A stretch of DNA of 64,000 bases from assembly GCA_009667805.1 (NCBI GenBank), contig CM019064.1:111264328-111328327 (forward strand), in the 5' to 3' direction. Made by a program: the position numbers and the translations under genes. Shown here one piece after another: positions 22,201 through 34,100 of the stretch. Source of the stretch: Leptobrachium leishanense. Taxonomy: Eukaryota; Chordata; Amphibia; Anura; Megophryidae. Every line of letters begins with the position of its first letter. Positions within the stretch are counted from its first letter, which is position 1. The notes under the pieces were generated by a model. That model searched no databases, had not been told where the DNA came from, and saw only the letters and a program-made list of their open reading frames with translations.

Positions 22201-22250
22201 CTCCTAGCTGAAGAGGGTCCAACAAACCTGAAACAGCGCTGTCCTAGGAG
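22201..22250 (+). ncRNA. Hammerhead ribozyme, type I, complete core
   Basis: Stem I: CTCCTAG (22201-22207) pairs perfectly with CTAGGAG (22244-22250). Core: CTGAAGA (22208-22214, the allowed CUGANGA). Stem II: GGGT/ACCT (22215-22218, 22226-22229) with a 7-base loop and one G-U pair. GAA is at 22230-22232. Stem III: ACAGC/GCTGT (22233-22242), loopless. The cleavable C is 22243, so self-cleavage is predicted between 22243 and 22244. All invariant residues are present. A loopless stem III generally needs two copies or a dimer for best activity (known for minimal hammerheads). Confidence 0.85.
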
Positions 22251-22368
22251 TGGCTTTGACCAGTTGCATAAACCTTATCTCTGCTAGAAAGCCACAGTGT
22301 GGCATAGCATTGATTTTAGGGTTCTGTGTAATACCAGACCCAGGATGCAAAAAAGTGAGACAGATGTA

Positions 22369-22393
22369 ATTTGCATATCCTACCCAGAATTCC
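22369..22393 (+). promoter_or_regulatory. Octamer plus SPH/Staf-like motif
   Basis: ATTTGCAT (22369-22376) is followed by TACCCAGAATTCC (22381-22393). Octamer plus SPH is the enhancer pair of vertebrate snRNA-type promoters (known). Its conservation in copy 7067-7300 suggests this repeat may carry its own transcription signal (inference). Confidence 0.35.
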
Positions 22394-23112
22394 TTGCTGC
22401 ATATGGTGAATGTGGCACAGGAGCTCTGGGATGCAATTCATCGAATTGCTGTGATGTGCAAGTGGCTTCTGCAATAATAAACACACTTATTATAGTGTGG
22501 AGGCTTTTTATCTCACTTTTTGTCCTCCACCACAACCCTTATATATGTAAATTCCAGACAGTTCTGCACTCAGAGGTCCCAAATGCTTCTCCATTGCTTT
22601 AGCATTAGTACAGAGCCCCGGCGGTGCCACGTGCCAAAAATTTCTTAATTCGAGCGCACAATGTGTTAAATCGTGCGCACGTCCTATCAGAATGAGGGAT
22701 CGTTTTAAGCCTTCGCGTGCGCGTGAGAAAGCTCCGTACTCCCACCTCAGCCAGAGCTGTAGCCACTCAAAGCTCTCCCTGGCCGGCTGCAGGTGAGTGT
22801 TAAGAGCCCTGAAAGACCCTTGCCTTAGCAACCAGAGCTGGTGGCTCAGCCCATTATCGTCCCTGTTTGGCATGCATGAAGTCCCTGGATTGATACCCTG
22901 CATGGCCATAGTAATTTTATTTTTTTTCAAATATACTTCTCCCTGTGCTTTTATAAATATTCATAATGCTGCTATTGTAAGAAGATTGTAATATGAATAA
23001 TAGCAGCATTATAATAATATTAGGATTATATATATATACCCTCAGATCCAAAAAATCTTGCACTCCCTTAAGCCAAAAAAACAGCAAAAAAGGTTAATAC
23101 ACCAGTGCAGAT

Positions 23113-23694
23113 TAGGCTTGTGCACCGATTTTTTTTTCGGTTCGATTCGGTTCGATTTTTCTGATTTTTAAACTTTTCGATTCGGCTCGTTTCGACCGAT
23201 TTCGGTTTCGATTCAATTCGGTTCGGCCCGTTTTTCAGGTACATTTTTTTTCGGAATATCGACCATTTTTCGTATTTTCTTGTCACTGTGCTCGGTTTTT
23301 GTATCGACTTTTCGTAATTTCGGAAATTTTCGTTTTTCGGAATTGCACATTTTTCGGAATATTGACCATTTTTCGTATTTCTCGTGTTATTTTGCCCGTT
23401 TTTTGTATCGACTTTTCGTTTTTTCGAAAAATTTTCGTTTTTCCGAAAATTTTCGTTTTTACAAAATTTACGTTTTTCGGAAAATTTTCGTTTTTCGGAA
23501 CATCTGTTCTCCTCGTTTGACACATTTCAAGTCCATTCGAAAAATCCGAAAATATTTCGTTTCGGCTCGGAAAACATTTCGGATCTGAAATTTTCGGATC
23601 TAAAATTTTTCGGAAATTTGGCCGCATCCGAAAACACAAATCGGGAAATTTCGTGAAAATTCCGAAATTCCGAAACCCGAAACGCACATCCCTA
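23113..23694. mobile_element. hAT MITE, TTCGG/TTTTCG-rich
   Basis: TAGGCTTGTGC at the left and GCACATCCCTA at the right are inverted. GTGCAGAT flanks both sides (23105-23112, 23695-23702). The body is a degenerate array of CGTTTTTCGGAA-type words. It is the same family as 42002-42787. Confidence 0.85.
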
Positions 23695-23735
23695 GTGCAG
23701 ATGTCCAAATGACGTAACATTTAACAAAACTATAG

Positions 23736-23863
23736 CAGGGATCTCAAACTCCCAGATTATTCTCAACTACAAATCCCATGATTCTCTAGCAATTTATTGC
23801 ATTCAAAGAATTCTGGGAATTGTAGGCAATAAACAACTGGGGGGCCAGGGTTTGAGATACCTG
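23736..23863. mobile_element. Short hAT-like MITE with Staf-like sites
   Basis: The ends CAGGGATCTCAAAC and GTTTGAGATACCTG are inverted. The flanks AACTATAG and CTCTATAG match at 6 of 8. Inside are ACTACAAATCCCATGATTC and the inverted CTACAATTCCCAGAATTC, close to the known ZNF143/Staf consensus. Confidence 0.65.
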
Positions 23864-23930
23864 CTCTATAGGGATGCACTAAGGGATTTTACTAAAAACA
23901 ACAAATTTTATTTCTACATATTAACCCTTT

Positions 23931-25063
23931 CGCTGCTGAGGCATTTCACACCTCTGTGCTGAGCTCATTTGTACCGGTTTCGCTCATCATGTTTAACTGC
24001 GTTTTGAAGCCTTATTTTATTATATGACCCAGACATATTATATATCGTTCTTTCCGGCAGACTCGGCAGATTCGTAATATGTCATTATTATATGTATACG
24101 TTATATTCTGTCTGTATATTATAACAAAATATGCAATAAAATTAGAATTTTCAATAATTTACAACGTGTAAAGTGTTTTTTTTCACATTTTAATATGCAA
24201 GCATTTGTGGTTATATTTTCTATGGGTTGCGCTTGTTAAAAAAAATGTAAATTGGGTCTCGTTACATTTTTTTTGGGGGAAAATTATGCGATTTTTAACA
24301 AACGCACCCCATACAAAAATCGTTAGTGTAGCATCATTGTTCACATTATAATTGAAATGGGAACAATATTGCTGCATTAACCAAAAAAATATATATATTT
24401 TTTATTATTTCTTTTAATATTTTCATATTTATTTATTATTTTTTCTTACTAATCTTTACATGGTCATGTTTGGTATCGTTGGAAAGGCCATGCTCTGGCC
24501 GATCCAACGATACCAAGTATTAACCCCTAGTTTAAGGCCTAGGATCGGGAGATAAGGGGCTATCTCCACCACCAGTTAGGGGTTAACTCTAAAACTGACG
24601 TCATCGCGCTATTCACGATGACGCCAGTCATCAGGGGGAGATCCTGGATGCTTTGCCGACAACATGTCGGCCAGCTCCGGGATAGGATCACGATCCGGTG
24701 CTTCTCAGCGCCGAATCTTGATCTGGCCCCCAAGGAAGCGTGCCCTTCCAAACGCTGCCTGCCTTTAATCTCTGGCCCCCGGCGATCGGGAGGGAGAGAG
24801 GTCCAAAGGCACCCATTCAGGTCCCATTCAGGCACCTCCTCCGCACTTGCGGGGGGGCGCCTGAAATAGATGTCATCGTGCCACAGGGTCCTTGACTGCC
24901 GTGCTGACATCCAAGATGTCAGCCCGCACCGGGGGGGCCAGCAATCAGCTGGAATCCTGGCTGATTGCTGACTCCTGTGCATGGACGTGCTGAGCGCGTC
25001 CATAGCACAGGGGAAGCAATTGGCAGGATGCACTCAGCGCATCCGCCGCAGCCAAGTGGTTAA
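23931..25063. mobile_element. TTAA element, TTAACCCTTTCGCTGC ends
   Basis: The left end TTAACCCTTTCGCTGC matches the inverted right end TTAACCACTTGGCTGC. TTAA is at both borders. It has an AT-rich left half and a GC-rich right half with no transposase. Its left end also occurs at 57211-57310. A second TTAA element (AGGAGCACTCTAGGC, same family as 53-637) starts at the shared TTAA at 25060. Confidence 0.65.
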
Positions 25064-25954
25064 AGGAGCACTCTAGGCAACAATACCACTCAATGTAAGG
25101 ATTCAGCCCTCTGACTGCAAGTGATTACTTCTACCCAGAACTTGAGAACAACAACAGAACATTTCAGGTTCCTGCATTTTGAGACCTTTCGGAATCAGAT
25201 AGTGCCTCAGGATCTCAATGCACTCATCACGGAGAGCCATTGGATTGGCTGTATGCTTGCTCAACTGCCCAGCTTTCTCACCATCACATGACAGCTGCAG
25301 GTTACAGGAAACCAGCAGCATGTCATGTTTGGACCACACCATGTGAACACTGGCTGATACGAAGGGGAGGTTAACAATCTATTGAGTTAAAATGGATTTT
25401 GGTTGAGATCAGGTGGGTAAATGTTGAAACCCCCTATTTCACCTACTCCTTTTATAAACCCTACAAAATCTCTTCATGCTTGTTCTGTTAATCGACCTGT
25501 TAATCAGATTGAAAATTTTATCCAGCTTCTGCACTCAATGAACTCTTTCTTTAGCCAACCAGTAACTAGATTCCGAGTCAGGTATCAGCCTTAGAAAGCT
25601 TACTTGAAACATTAAAGCCTATGAAGTTGCTACATTTACAACAGTTATGGTCATATTTAGATGAGTTAGACTAACAAACTGAAGCCCTGTTTAAATTGCC
25701 TGACATTTCCGATTTTGTCAAAAAAAACTACATTTGCACAATATGACCTGCCATTGCCTTTCATATACATCTAAATCTCTAAATAATGTTATTTTTGCAG
25801 CTCAAAGTCAACCGAGCAGCCTCCTCTTCATAAAGATCAGCGTTTCATCATCATTATGATTTCTCTCCTATTATAAAATTAAACAATAAAACAAATGTAT
25901 TTTCAGAAGTCTGTTCATTTAATACACATTAAGTGGATGCAAACGGTTTCACTA

Positions 25955-26086
<132 letters not shown>

Positions 26087-26180
26087 CTAGTTAAAAAAAA
26101 ATTGAAATAAAAAAACCCATAAGTGACGTTATCATTCGTTCTAACGTCTCCATTGACACCTTATTTATGGTATGCTCTTA

Positions 26181-26599
26181 GGCTGGGGTCAGACCAGCGC
26201 ACTTTTAACGTGCGTTCTGGCGCACATAATCACGGCCGCACTAGCAGCAGATGACGGGCAATGGCGGCCAATATACGATGTGCGGCCGCACAAAAGTGCA
26301 ATGCAAGTGGAATTTGAACGCATTTTTCTGAGAACGCTGAACCGCTAGTACTGACGTACTGAGTGCGCAGCTGCGGCATAGCGGCGTGTTTGCGTGATTA
26401 GGAGATGTCAGACGCTGCTAATGTCCGGCCAACATAACGTCCAGACGCAAAAAGTGTTTTATTGACGATCCGTACAAAATCACGCCCGCAAATGCGCGTC
26501 GTCTGCCTGTTTTTGCGCATTCCGTGAAAAAATACGTCAATGCGTTCGGACGCACTTTTTCACGTTCGCGGGGAAAAATGCTTTCGTCTGACCCTAGCC
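26181..26599. mobile_element. Harbinger-like MITE, TTA TSD, copy 1
   Basis: The ends GGCTGGGGTCAGAC and GTCTGACCCTAGCC are inverted. TTA flanks both sides. The body is rich in CG dinucleotides and GCGCAC words. It is about 419 bp and lies 95 bp from the acceptor of the ANOS1 exon at 25957-26086. Copies are at 30745 and 61631. Confidence 0.85.
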
Positions 26600-27403
26600 T
26601 TATTGTGTATGGAAAACGAAAGGCAATGAAGTCGACTTTTCTTGTAGATACATTAATTATTGACTAAAAAAGTCCACTTTGTATCAAGTGTTTAATTTAC
26701 AATGTAATATAGTGAAATCGTTTGACAATGCGCCAGATTCAACCATGTTGCCGTAACTTGAAAATTAATTTTTCCTCGCTGAATTTCTTCGTATACTGAA
26801 TGCATCTGCATGAATACACAAAATTGATAACTCAAGCTCCCTGACCTGAAAAATACCATGCGTAGTCTTAAAATATTCTTGTAGTGCTTCCATATAATTT
26901 TTAGTTTAGGAGAAAGCCACTTATAGCTCCCAATGAATAAAATAGAGGTTTATTAATAGAATGCCTCTCTCTTATTATTTCAGTCTCTCCTTCCAAACAT
27001 CACTGCTCAGAATTTATTTAGTTTGGCATTAATGATGAAGCTCGCTCTTTGCAATGGCTATACTGCAAAATTCTATTCAATAACCCAATTAGTTTATTGT
27101 ATTTTTTGGGCCCCACAAGCTCTAAAAAAATACTGGAGCATAGGAATAACGGAAATATTTAAACATCATCATGCTATTCACAAATACTCCAACAAAAAAG
27201 GCTTCCAGGTGTGCTCCTTTGCAAATCAATACTAAACCCTTTGTTGCAGAGCTATTTAACCCGTCACGTGTGCTGAGCTTTTTTTTTCGAATTGTTTTGC
27301 TTTTTTGTTTAATCATTATTTGAATTCATATTTTATTATAGGACCCAGACAATTAAAAAAAAAAATCAGCAAACTAAGCAAATTCAAAATATATTATAAC
27401 TAT

Positions 27404-27594
27404 CAGGGTTATTCAGAGAGAGGTGAAAAGCAGGAGAATGACTGGAGAATGGAAAATTCTAGGTCAAAATAGCCAAACCAGAAAAATTCTCCCATTTATC
27501 TCACTTTCCAAATCGGCTATTTTGACCTAGAATTTTTCATTCTCCAGCCATTCTCCAGTCATTCTCCTACTTTTCTTCTTTCTGAATAACCCTG
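27404..27594. mobile_element. Palindromic MITE, CAGGGTTATTCAGAG ends
   Basis: It is almost fully inverted-repeat (GAGAATGG...AAAATAGCC against GGCTATTTTGACCTAG), with CCCTG|TA at the right. The probable TA duplication suggests a Tc1/mariner-type MITE. Relatives: 45923-46104, 45634-45820, 48101-48281. Confidence 0.7.
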
Positions 27595-27605
27595 TAAGTG
27601 TATAT

Positions 27606-28520
27606 CAGGGTAATTCAGAGAATCGAAAAGTCACTGCACGTTCGGTGACTTTTCGTTCTCTTCAATTTGGTTTGTTTTGTCGATCCCATTTTGGCGACCC
27701 TGCGGTGTATTCAGCAAGAACCACAGGGCCCCCGAATTGCAGGGAAAGGCTGCCGCAAACCTGACGAAAACTAACCGCAAAACCTGGCGAATGCACACCG
27801 AAAACCCGCAAAAACATCTGGATTAACCCACCGAAAACCACAGAAAAACCCGAACAGGAGCCGATCACACGCAGCGCAGCCGCCGGAAAAAGCCGACACC
27901 GCAGACGTATGGAGTGAATAAATTAGCAAAACAGTTTGCTTGAATGTTTGAAAAGTGAAAAGCTGTTTGCAAAGAAACTACAAAGCGAAAATGTCTGAAA
28001 TTTACATATGAGGTCCAGGGAATGATAATAAAAAGGGCTGTTACAGAAAAAATAAGTAAACTTAAAAAAAATCTAAAAATAATCTGATTTTTTTTAAAAA
28101 AAATCCAGAAAAATGCTTAAAATATCCTAAAAAATCTATAAATAAAGAGACTCTTTACTGCATAATTTTATAATGAACGGTTTATTAGATATTGAATTAA
28201 AACGGGAATATTTTTAACTTTGAAGCCTATGGGATTCTCCTGAATAAACCTGCCGAATTAAATCACCGAATGGCATGGCATTTCGGGAACCTTTCAATGC
28301 TGGTTTGTGTTCTCTGAATAGCCGAAGCAGTGTTTTTTCTTGGGGATTTCAATGCCCTTGAACAGACACCAAACAGGCACCGTATATACAGGCAATTCGC
28401 CAGGATTTGGCAAATTGCCTGCTCTCTGGATAGCCGAATGGCCAAGAAAGGTAATCGAACGCTGAATTTCAGCGTTCGGTTACCTTTCTCAAGCAATTCG
28501 GATCTCTTTGAATTAACCTG
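27606..28520. mobile_element. Longer relative with CAGGGTAATTCAGAG ends
   Basis: Left CAGGGTAATTCAGAG and right TTTGAATTAACCTG are similar inverted ends. About 28260-28500 contains an inverted block (GAACGCTGAATTTCAGCGTTC). It is non-coding. A similar start, GGTCTATTCACTAAG, follows at 28567. Confidence 0.5.
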
Positions 28521-29414
28521 TAAGTCATGTCAGTACCCCCATAGCAAAAATGTAAAAAATTTAAAGGGTCTATTCACTAAGTGCCGTACGGTGCACTTTA
28601 GCGATTTCATTTTGCCGACATTTCAGTGAATTCACTATTCACCAAATGGTCACTGTAGTGCACTGAAGATGGAGTTGCTGAAGCCCCCTGAAAAAGTTGG
28701 AGAACATCACTGAAAAGCGCCTAAGTGGCCATGGCATATTCCACTGAAATGCAAAAAAAACCTCTCCTATTCTCCTAATAGGTGTTTAAACCCCAAAAAA
28801 ATATATTAAATTGTGTATAATAATAAAAGAGGTCCTTTAAAAAATAATTAAAAGGTCTGTTACATCATTTAAAAAAAAGCCTTTTAAAAAAATTGGGAAA
28901 CAAAACTTTTGTGAAAAAATACAAAACAGGAGTTCTAAAAAAATAAAAAAGTATTTTTGCTGAAAAAGAAAAAATAAACAGACTTTAAATTTTTTTTAAA
29001 AAGATATTAAATTTTTACATTGAATCCTATTCACCGTTCAGTGCAATTTGGTGGCAAGTTCAGTTTTTATTGAAAAGATCCTTAAATTTCTATTTGGATT
29101 TAAATTATTTATACCATGTACAATAATTTTTCCACATTTTATCATCCAAACCTTTGTAGCTATCTATTCTATAAATAAAAAACCCACAAATGAAGAACCT
29201 GTTACTTAATTTTTCTAAGGAAATTTTAACCAAAACTGAAAAAAAATCAAGACTTTTCTTTTGTATTTTGGCACTCTGAGTTCCATAACTAATAGGACTC
29301 TGTATGAAACATTGTACTTGCTCTCAGTATGTGAAATGATAAGGTGTGCTATGGCAGCGACATTGGTTGCTTTGTAGCGAAAAGCAGACAATGCCACTGC
29401 CTTAGAATGTATGG

Positions 29415-30487
29415 AAAAAATGTAGACACCGGCTACCAAAATTTTAACTTTAATGGACATATACATTGACATAGAAATAAAACACATAAAAGATGCAATA
29501 TGTTGATCCTCCCTAACCAGGGTAGATTGCCAGGCAGCACCTAGAGTGAGCAATTTATATCACTTGATGGTCAAAACATAAACATTCCATTAGATCAGTG
29601 TTTCCCAAACCTGTCATCGGGACCCTCAACCAGGCCAGATTTTGCAGATCACCTTGGGGAAAAGCAGACTGAATCCTACAATCACTGAGCAGCAAATCAT
29701 ATCACCTGTGCTGAGCTTCAGATATCCTGCAAACCTGACGAGGCAGAGGGTCCTGAGGACAGGTTTGGGAAACACTGCATTAGATCATACATCTAGGAAA
29801 CAGAAAATAATGAATGTATATACACACAAATCTCATATAGTGTACAGTTTCAGTGCCTCCTTAGACGAAAGATAACAGAGGGTAAATTCTTTGGAATACA
29901 CTTTCAGTGCCTCCTTAGGCAAAAATAACAATAATAACAGAGGGTAGAATCTTTGTAATGATCTGAACAGTCATTCATGGATAGATATAAAATCCTGATT
30001 CAATCGTCAGCAGAGGCATTACCCAGAGAGGTTCAATATCAAAGCCAGCCATAGGCCATGAAATAGAAAGCACCTAACAACACCCTCATGTGTTGTTAGG
30101 TGCTATCTATTGCGTGGTCTATAGATTCTACCCTCTGTTATTATTGTTATTTTTACCTAAGGAGGCACTGAAAGTGTATTCCAAAGAATTTACCCTCTGT
30201 TATCTTTTGTCTAAGGAGGCACTGAAAGTGTACACTATATGAGATTTGTGTATATATACATCCATTATTTTCTATTTCCTCGATGAGGCTCTAGATGTAT
30301 GATCTAATAGAATATTTATGTTTTGACCATCAAGTGATATAAATTGCTCACTCTAGGTGCTGCCTGGCAATCTACCCTGGTTAGGGAGGATCAACATATT
30401 GCATCTTTTAGGTGTTTTATTTCTATGTCAATGTATATGTCCATTAAAGTTTACATTTTGGTAGCCGGTGTCTACGTTTTTTCAATA
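29415..30487. repeat. Large inverted repeat, arms about 370 bp
   Basis: The left arm (29415-29975, interrupted by the MITE 29596-29777) matches the inverse of the right arm (30118-30487). Shared blocks include GGTGTCTACxTTTTTTC, TAGGGAGGATCAACATATTG, GCAATTTATATCACTTGATG and CCTCCTTAGxCAAAA. The centre holds a perfect 15-bp stem (30069-30083 with 30090-30104). Confidence 0.9.
29596..29777. mobile_element. hAT (Charlie-type) MITE with exact 8-bp TSD
   Basis: The ends CAGTGTTTCCCAAACC and GGTTTGGGAAACACTG are inverted. CATTAGAT flanks both sides (29588-29595 and 29778-29785). The opposite arm of the surrounding palindrome lacks it. Confidence 0.95.
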
Positions 30488-30744
30488 TATTTTGTGCAAT
30501 ATGGTTACTCCCTTCTAGACACTGGTTCTGCAGATTCCCCATTGTTCTCCTCTTTTGGCACTGCCTTAGAATGTAGGAAATTATTTTAAAAACGTTTTGA
30601 TTTTTACAGATTTTTACATGGTAATGCTTGGTATTATTGAAAAGTCCAATTCCTAACCTGTACAATGACATCTTACTTTATTTGTGGCATGTACAGAATG
30701 TCCAATGTACCCCTACCTCTCCTCCCAGTAGTACGGTGGCTTTA

Positions 30745-31173
30745 GGCTAGGGACAGATGAGCGCATTTTCTGCGGCCACCGTCAAAATGTACGTCGATGC
30801 GTGCGCACGCATTTTTTCACGGAATACGCTTAAGTGGTCAGACGACCACAGTCGCACAGTCGCAGGTACTCACCAACGCAATTCTAGGGAAATCCGGCTG
30901 TTTGAACGTTATGTAGGCCGCACACTAGCAGCGTCTGACGTCTCCTAATCACGCACACACGCTGCCATGCGGCCGCAGCGCACTCTGTACGTCTGTAGCA
31001 GCGGTTTCACGTTCTGAGAAAAATGCGTTCATTTGCCGGTTGCGTGGTGTCGGCGCACTTTTGTACGCACGTACTGCGTATATTGGCCGTCATTGGCCGT
31101 TATGTGCTGCTACTGCCGCCGTGATTTAGTGCGCCTGCACGCGCGTTCCGACTGCCCCACTCTGACCCTAGCC
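30745..31173. mobile_element. Harbinger-like MITE, copy 2
   Basis: The ends GGCTAGGGACAGATG and GTCTGACCCTAGCC-like (TCTGACCCTAGCC) are flanked by TTA and TAA. It is about 429 bp and rich in GCGCAC/CGCACG. It is more diverged than the other two copies. Confidence 0.8.
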
Positions 31174-34100
31174 TAAGATGAAGTAGTGCCACTTGCAGTG
31201 CCATTGTTTGCTTTATAATTGAAAAACAGGCAATGCTGCTTTAGTGAACAAAAAATATTTACATTTTATATAGTCATTTTTGGTACCAGACTGTGTCCTT
31301 TCCAGTGAAACCTCATTTAGAGCAGCCCATAGCCATGAAGAGACAGCAGTAGATGGGTTCAAAGGACCCCTCCAACTAGAAACACCCTCCTATACGGGCA
31401 TTTTGCCAATGGTGCAGGCTAACCCTTTTTTTAAGGCGTCATGGCCTTGCATGATGATGTCAGGGTGCCGAGGGAAGTCCCCAGTGAAGCCTAACTTCCA
31501 GGAAGTCAGTCAGACATGGCTGGTTAATCCAAAAAAACATCTGTTGATGAGGAGCAGCAGAGACATCTGGGGATGTCATCTGCACACAGTGGAACAATAT
31601 GATGTTACCTGCAGTGAACAGGTTAAGGTGTTGTAAATAATGTTGCAGGAACCACAGTAGTATTTCTGTTCAAGAAGTCCAAATTATATAGCATAGCTTA
31701 CAAAATAATTGACTATCAGCAGTGGTTTATCAACAGTGAAACCTAGGGCAATATCCTATCAATAATTTTTGTAAGTAATAATAACTATGCAGTGGCAGTG
31801 ATATAATCACCGTGTCATACAGGATCGTCTCTGAATAGGAAGTTGTGAATAGGAACAATATCTTTATGTTTGAATAATTAGCTTTTTCCCCCCAAATTCA
31901 TCTTTTTTTACTTGTCAGCAACTGCAATAAATCCATAGCACTTTAATGCTTACAATCAAATTTATTGTAATATAACAAGTTGGAGACCTTTTTGCAGGGC
32001 CACACAGAACTAATATTGAGTATGTGCCAGGATCTCCCACTTCATAGACTAGTGCTTTGACCGCGGAATATAACTCCCCTTCTTACAGTTTGTCTTGGCT
32101 TTGTACTAAAATATCAGCTAAGAAGTCTTCAAGATGGAAAAAGAATTATGGAAAGAGGAATTCTGGTGTAACCGTGTGCCAGATGTAGAATAAGGTACTA
32201 CAATGAAGACTATTTAGAATTCCTTGCACATATTTAGTTTTGAAGATCAAAACGTAGCTTTGAGTTGTGAAATAATATCTTGGCCAATCCAACATTGGTG
32301 TGTAAAATGAAAATAATCACAATACTAATTTCAAGAACAGAGAATACTTTCATGACACAACTGATACCACATACCATACTAATATAATCTGTTTAAAGAT
32401 ATAATATAATAATCACAGTGGGCTGTGTTGTAACACTATATGATTCATCTTGTTTTCATTTAGCGAGTTTTTCTGACATTCGTTTTGGCTTCCAAAATGA
32501 GGTACTGTGATTCTGAGGATTCAGCCAGTATTTGAATGACTATTTTTTGTTTATTTTGTCTTGTTTTGTTGCAACTTCAGCATTTATTTTTCCTACTCTA
32601 TTGTAATTTAGCAATGTGGCATGAGAGAGAGAGTTGTTTATGAGTTCTCCAATATTTCCATATGCATTCAAGTTATGTTTTGTTCAAATATATTGATGTT
32701 CAAATGAATCATGCCCTTGTACACTGAACCTGATGGTGTTATATGACTATAGTATGATAATAGCAACTACAATAATGACATTTTAACTTATATTGTAATT
32801 GTATAGTGATATGGGTACCATTAAAAGGATATACAACATTGTTTTTTTAAATAAATATGTAAACATTCCGTTATGTGACATTCAATTCATTGGATTTCAG
32901 CAGCCAATGAGCAGTTAATACTTTTAATTAATGATAATTATATTTGCTTTAATCAGCCATAAAAAATGCCACTGGTGCAATATTGAACATTCCATTGTTA
33001 CTGACTAGATGGATTCTTCATTTTGAAACTGTGACTGGACCCAGCAGAGCTGTTTTAGGTCATTTAAAAAGTCTTTACTGATGTTTGACAAAGATATTTA
33101 CAGCATTAGTAATATCTTGCATTTAAACAGACTCATTTTTACTATAATTAATCGCTTTTCGGAATCTTTATAGTTTTTATAGCTATAGAACTCTATTCAT
33201 ATAAACCAAAATGTCTGAGGTACAAAAAAGTGGAGAATTTGGGTAAAAAAAGGGTCAGTCATTTCAAGCTGACTGTCTGGGCTGTCCTTTCTCAGAACAC
33301 ATAACGGGGAGGGATGAGGTTAGAGACAGGTTACCATTATCTATGAATATATCGTTGTGTCCCAAGATGGTCTTATTGATAGAACCAATCTCTTTATTGC
33401 ATCATGTCTAAATTAAAAATATATATGCAATAAATCTTGCAATTTTCAGTAAATAAAAGTGCATTTGTCTATTCAACACACATCCCACATCTGTGAGGAT
33501 CAAGGAGTGTCTGTTTTATATGTTCCACATAAAATATCAAAACTATTAGAGCAGAACAAATTTCTCTTATTAAAAGAAAAATAAATAAATTGAAACAGAA
33601 CACATTTCAATTATAGTTTAATGGAAATGTATTCCAGTGTTTATTTTTGATGTTTACAATCTATGGATTAAGCATTGCAAATACAGTCATTTAAGTCATT
33701 AAAATGTAAAAAAGCTAAAAAAAAAAAAAGTTCTGGAGAAGTACCCAAAAATAATAAGCATATTATTTTTTCCTTGATTGGACAATGTATTAGGTAAACA
33801 CAATTGCATTTTAAAATTTGATCATTGTCTTTGTTCACAGACATATATTTCAATAGACATTGCGAGTATTCACTTGTTATAGCGTATCGTCATCAATTTT
33901 GTATTATTCCTGGCATGTTCTCAAACTATGATCACTTCTAATTACCTACATTGTTATCCATTAAACAAGGCGCTTTTGGAAACCAAATAGAAAATTTGAA
34001 ATGAATAGGCAAAAACAACAAAATTTGAAAATCTTCTGATCTATTCTACTTGAACCAATAATAGGGGCTGCCATTGGAAAAAACTGATGTGAGCTAATCA

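Larger units (their letters stand above)
22201..22485 (+). mobile_element. Ribozyme-headed repeat, intact copy
   Basis: A hammerhead (22201-22250) is followed by a 235-bp conserved body ending AATAATAAACACA. The same body recurs at 7067-7300 and, decayed and inverted, at 18898-19150. No ORF. The structure resembles a short non-autonomous retroelement (retrozyme-like or Penelope-derived), but no reverse transcriptase source is in the window. Confidence 0.75.

Noticed and set aside
22508..22930. Minus-strand frame of 140 codons next to the ribozyme repeat
   Set aside because: No domain, composition typical of chance frame in GC-richer repeat sequence.
23068..23720. Lysine/asparagine-rich frames (FRKNENF-type)
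   Set aside because: They translate the TTTTCG-rich body of a hAT MITE.
31280..31636. 118-codon plus-strand frame
   Set aside because: It overlaps repeat-like sequence (TTCCAGGAAGTCAG also at 57573) and has no splice or domain support.
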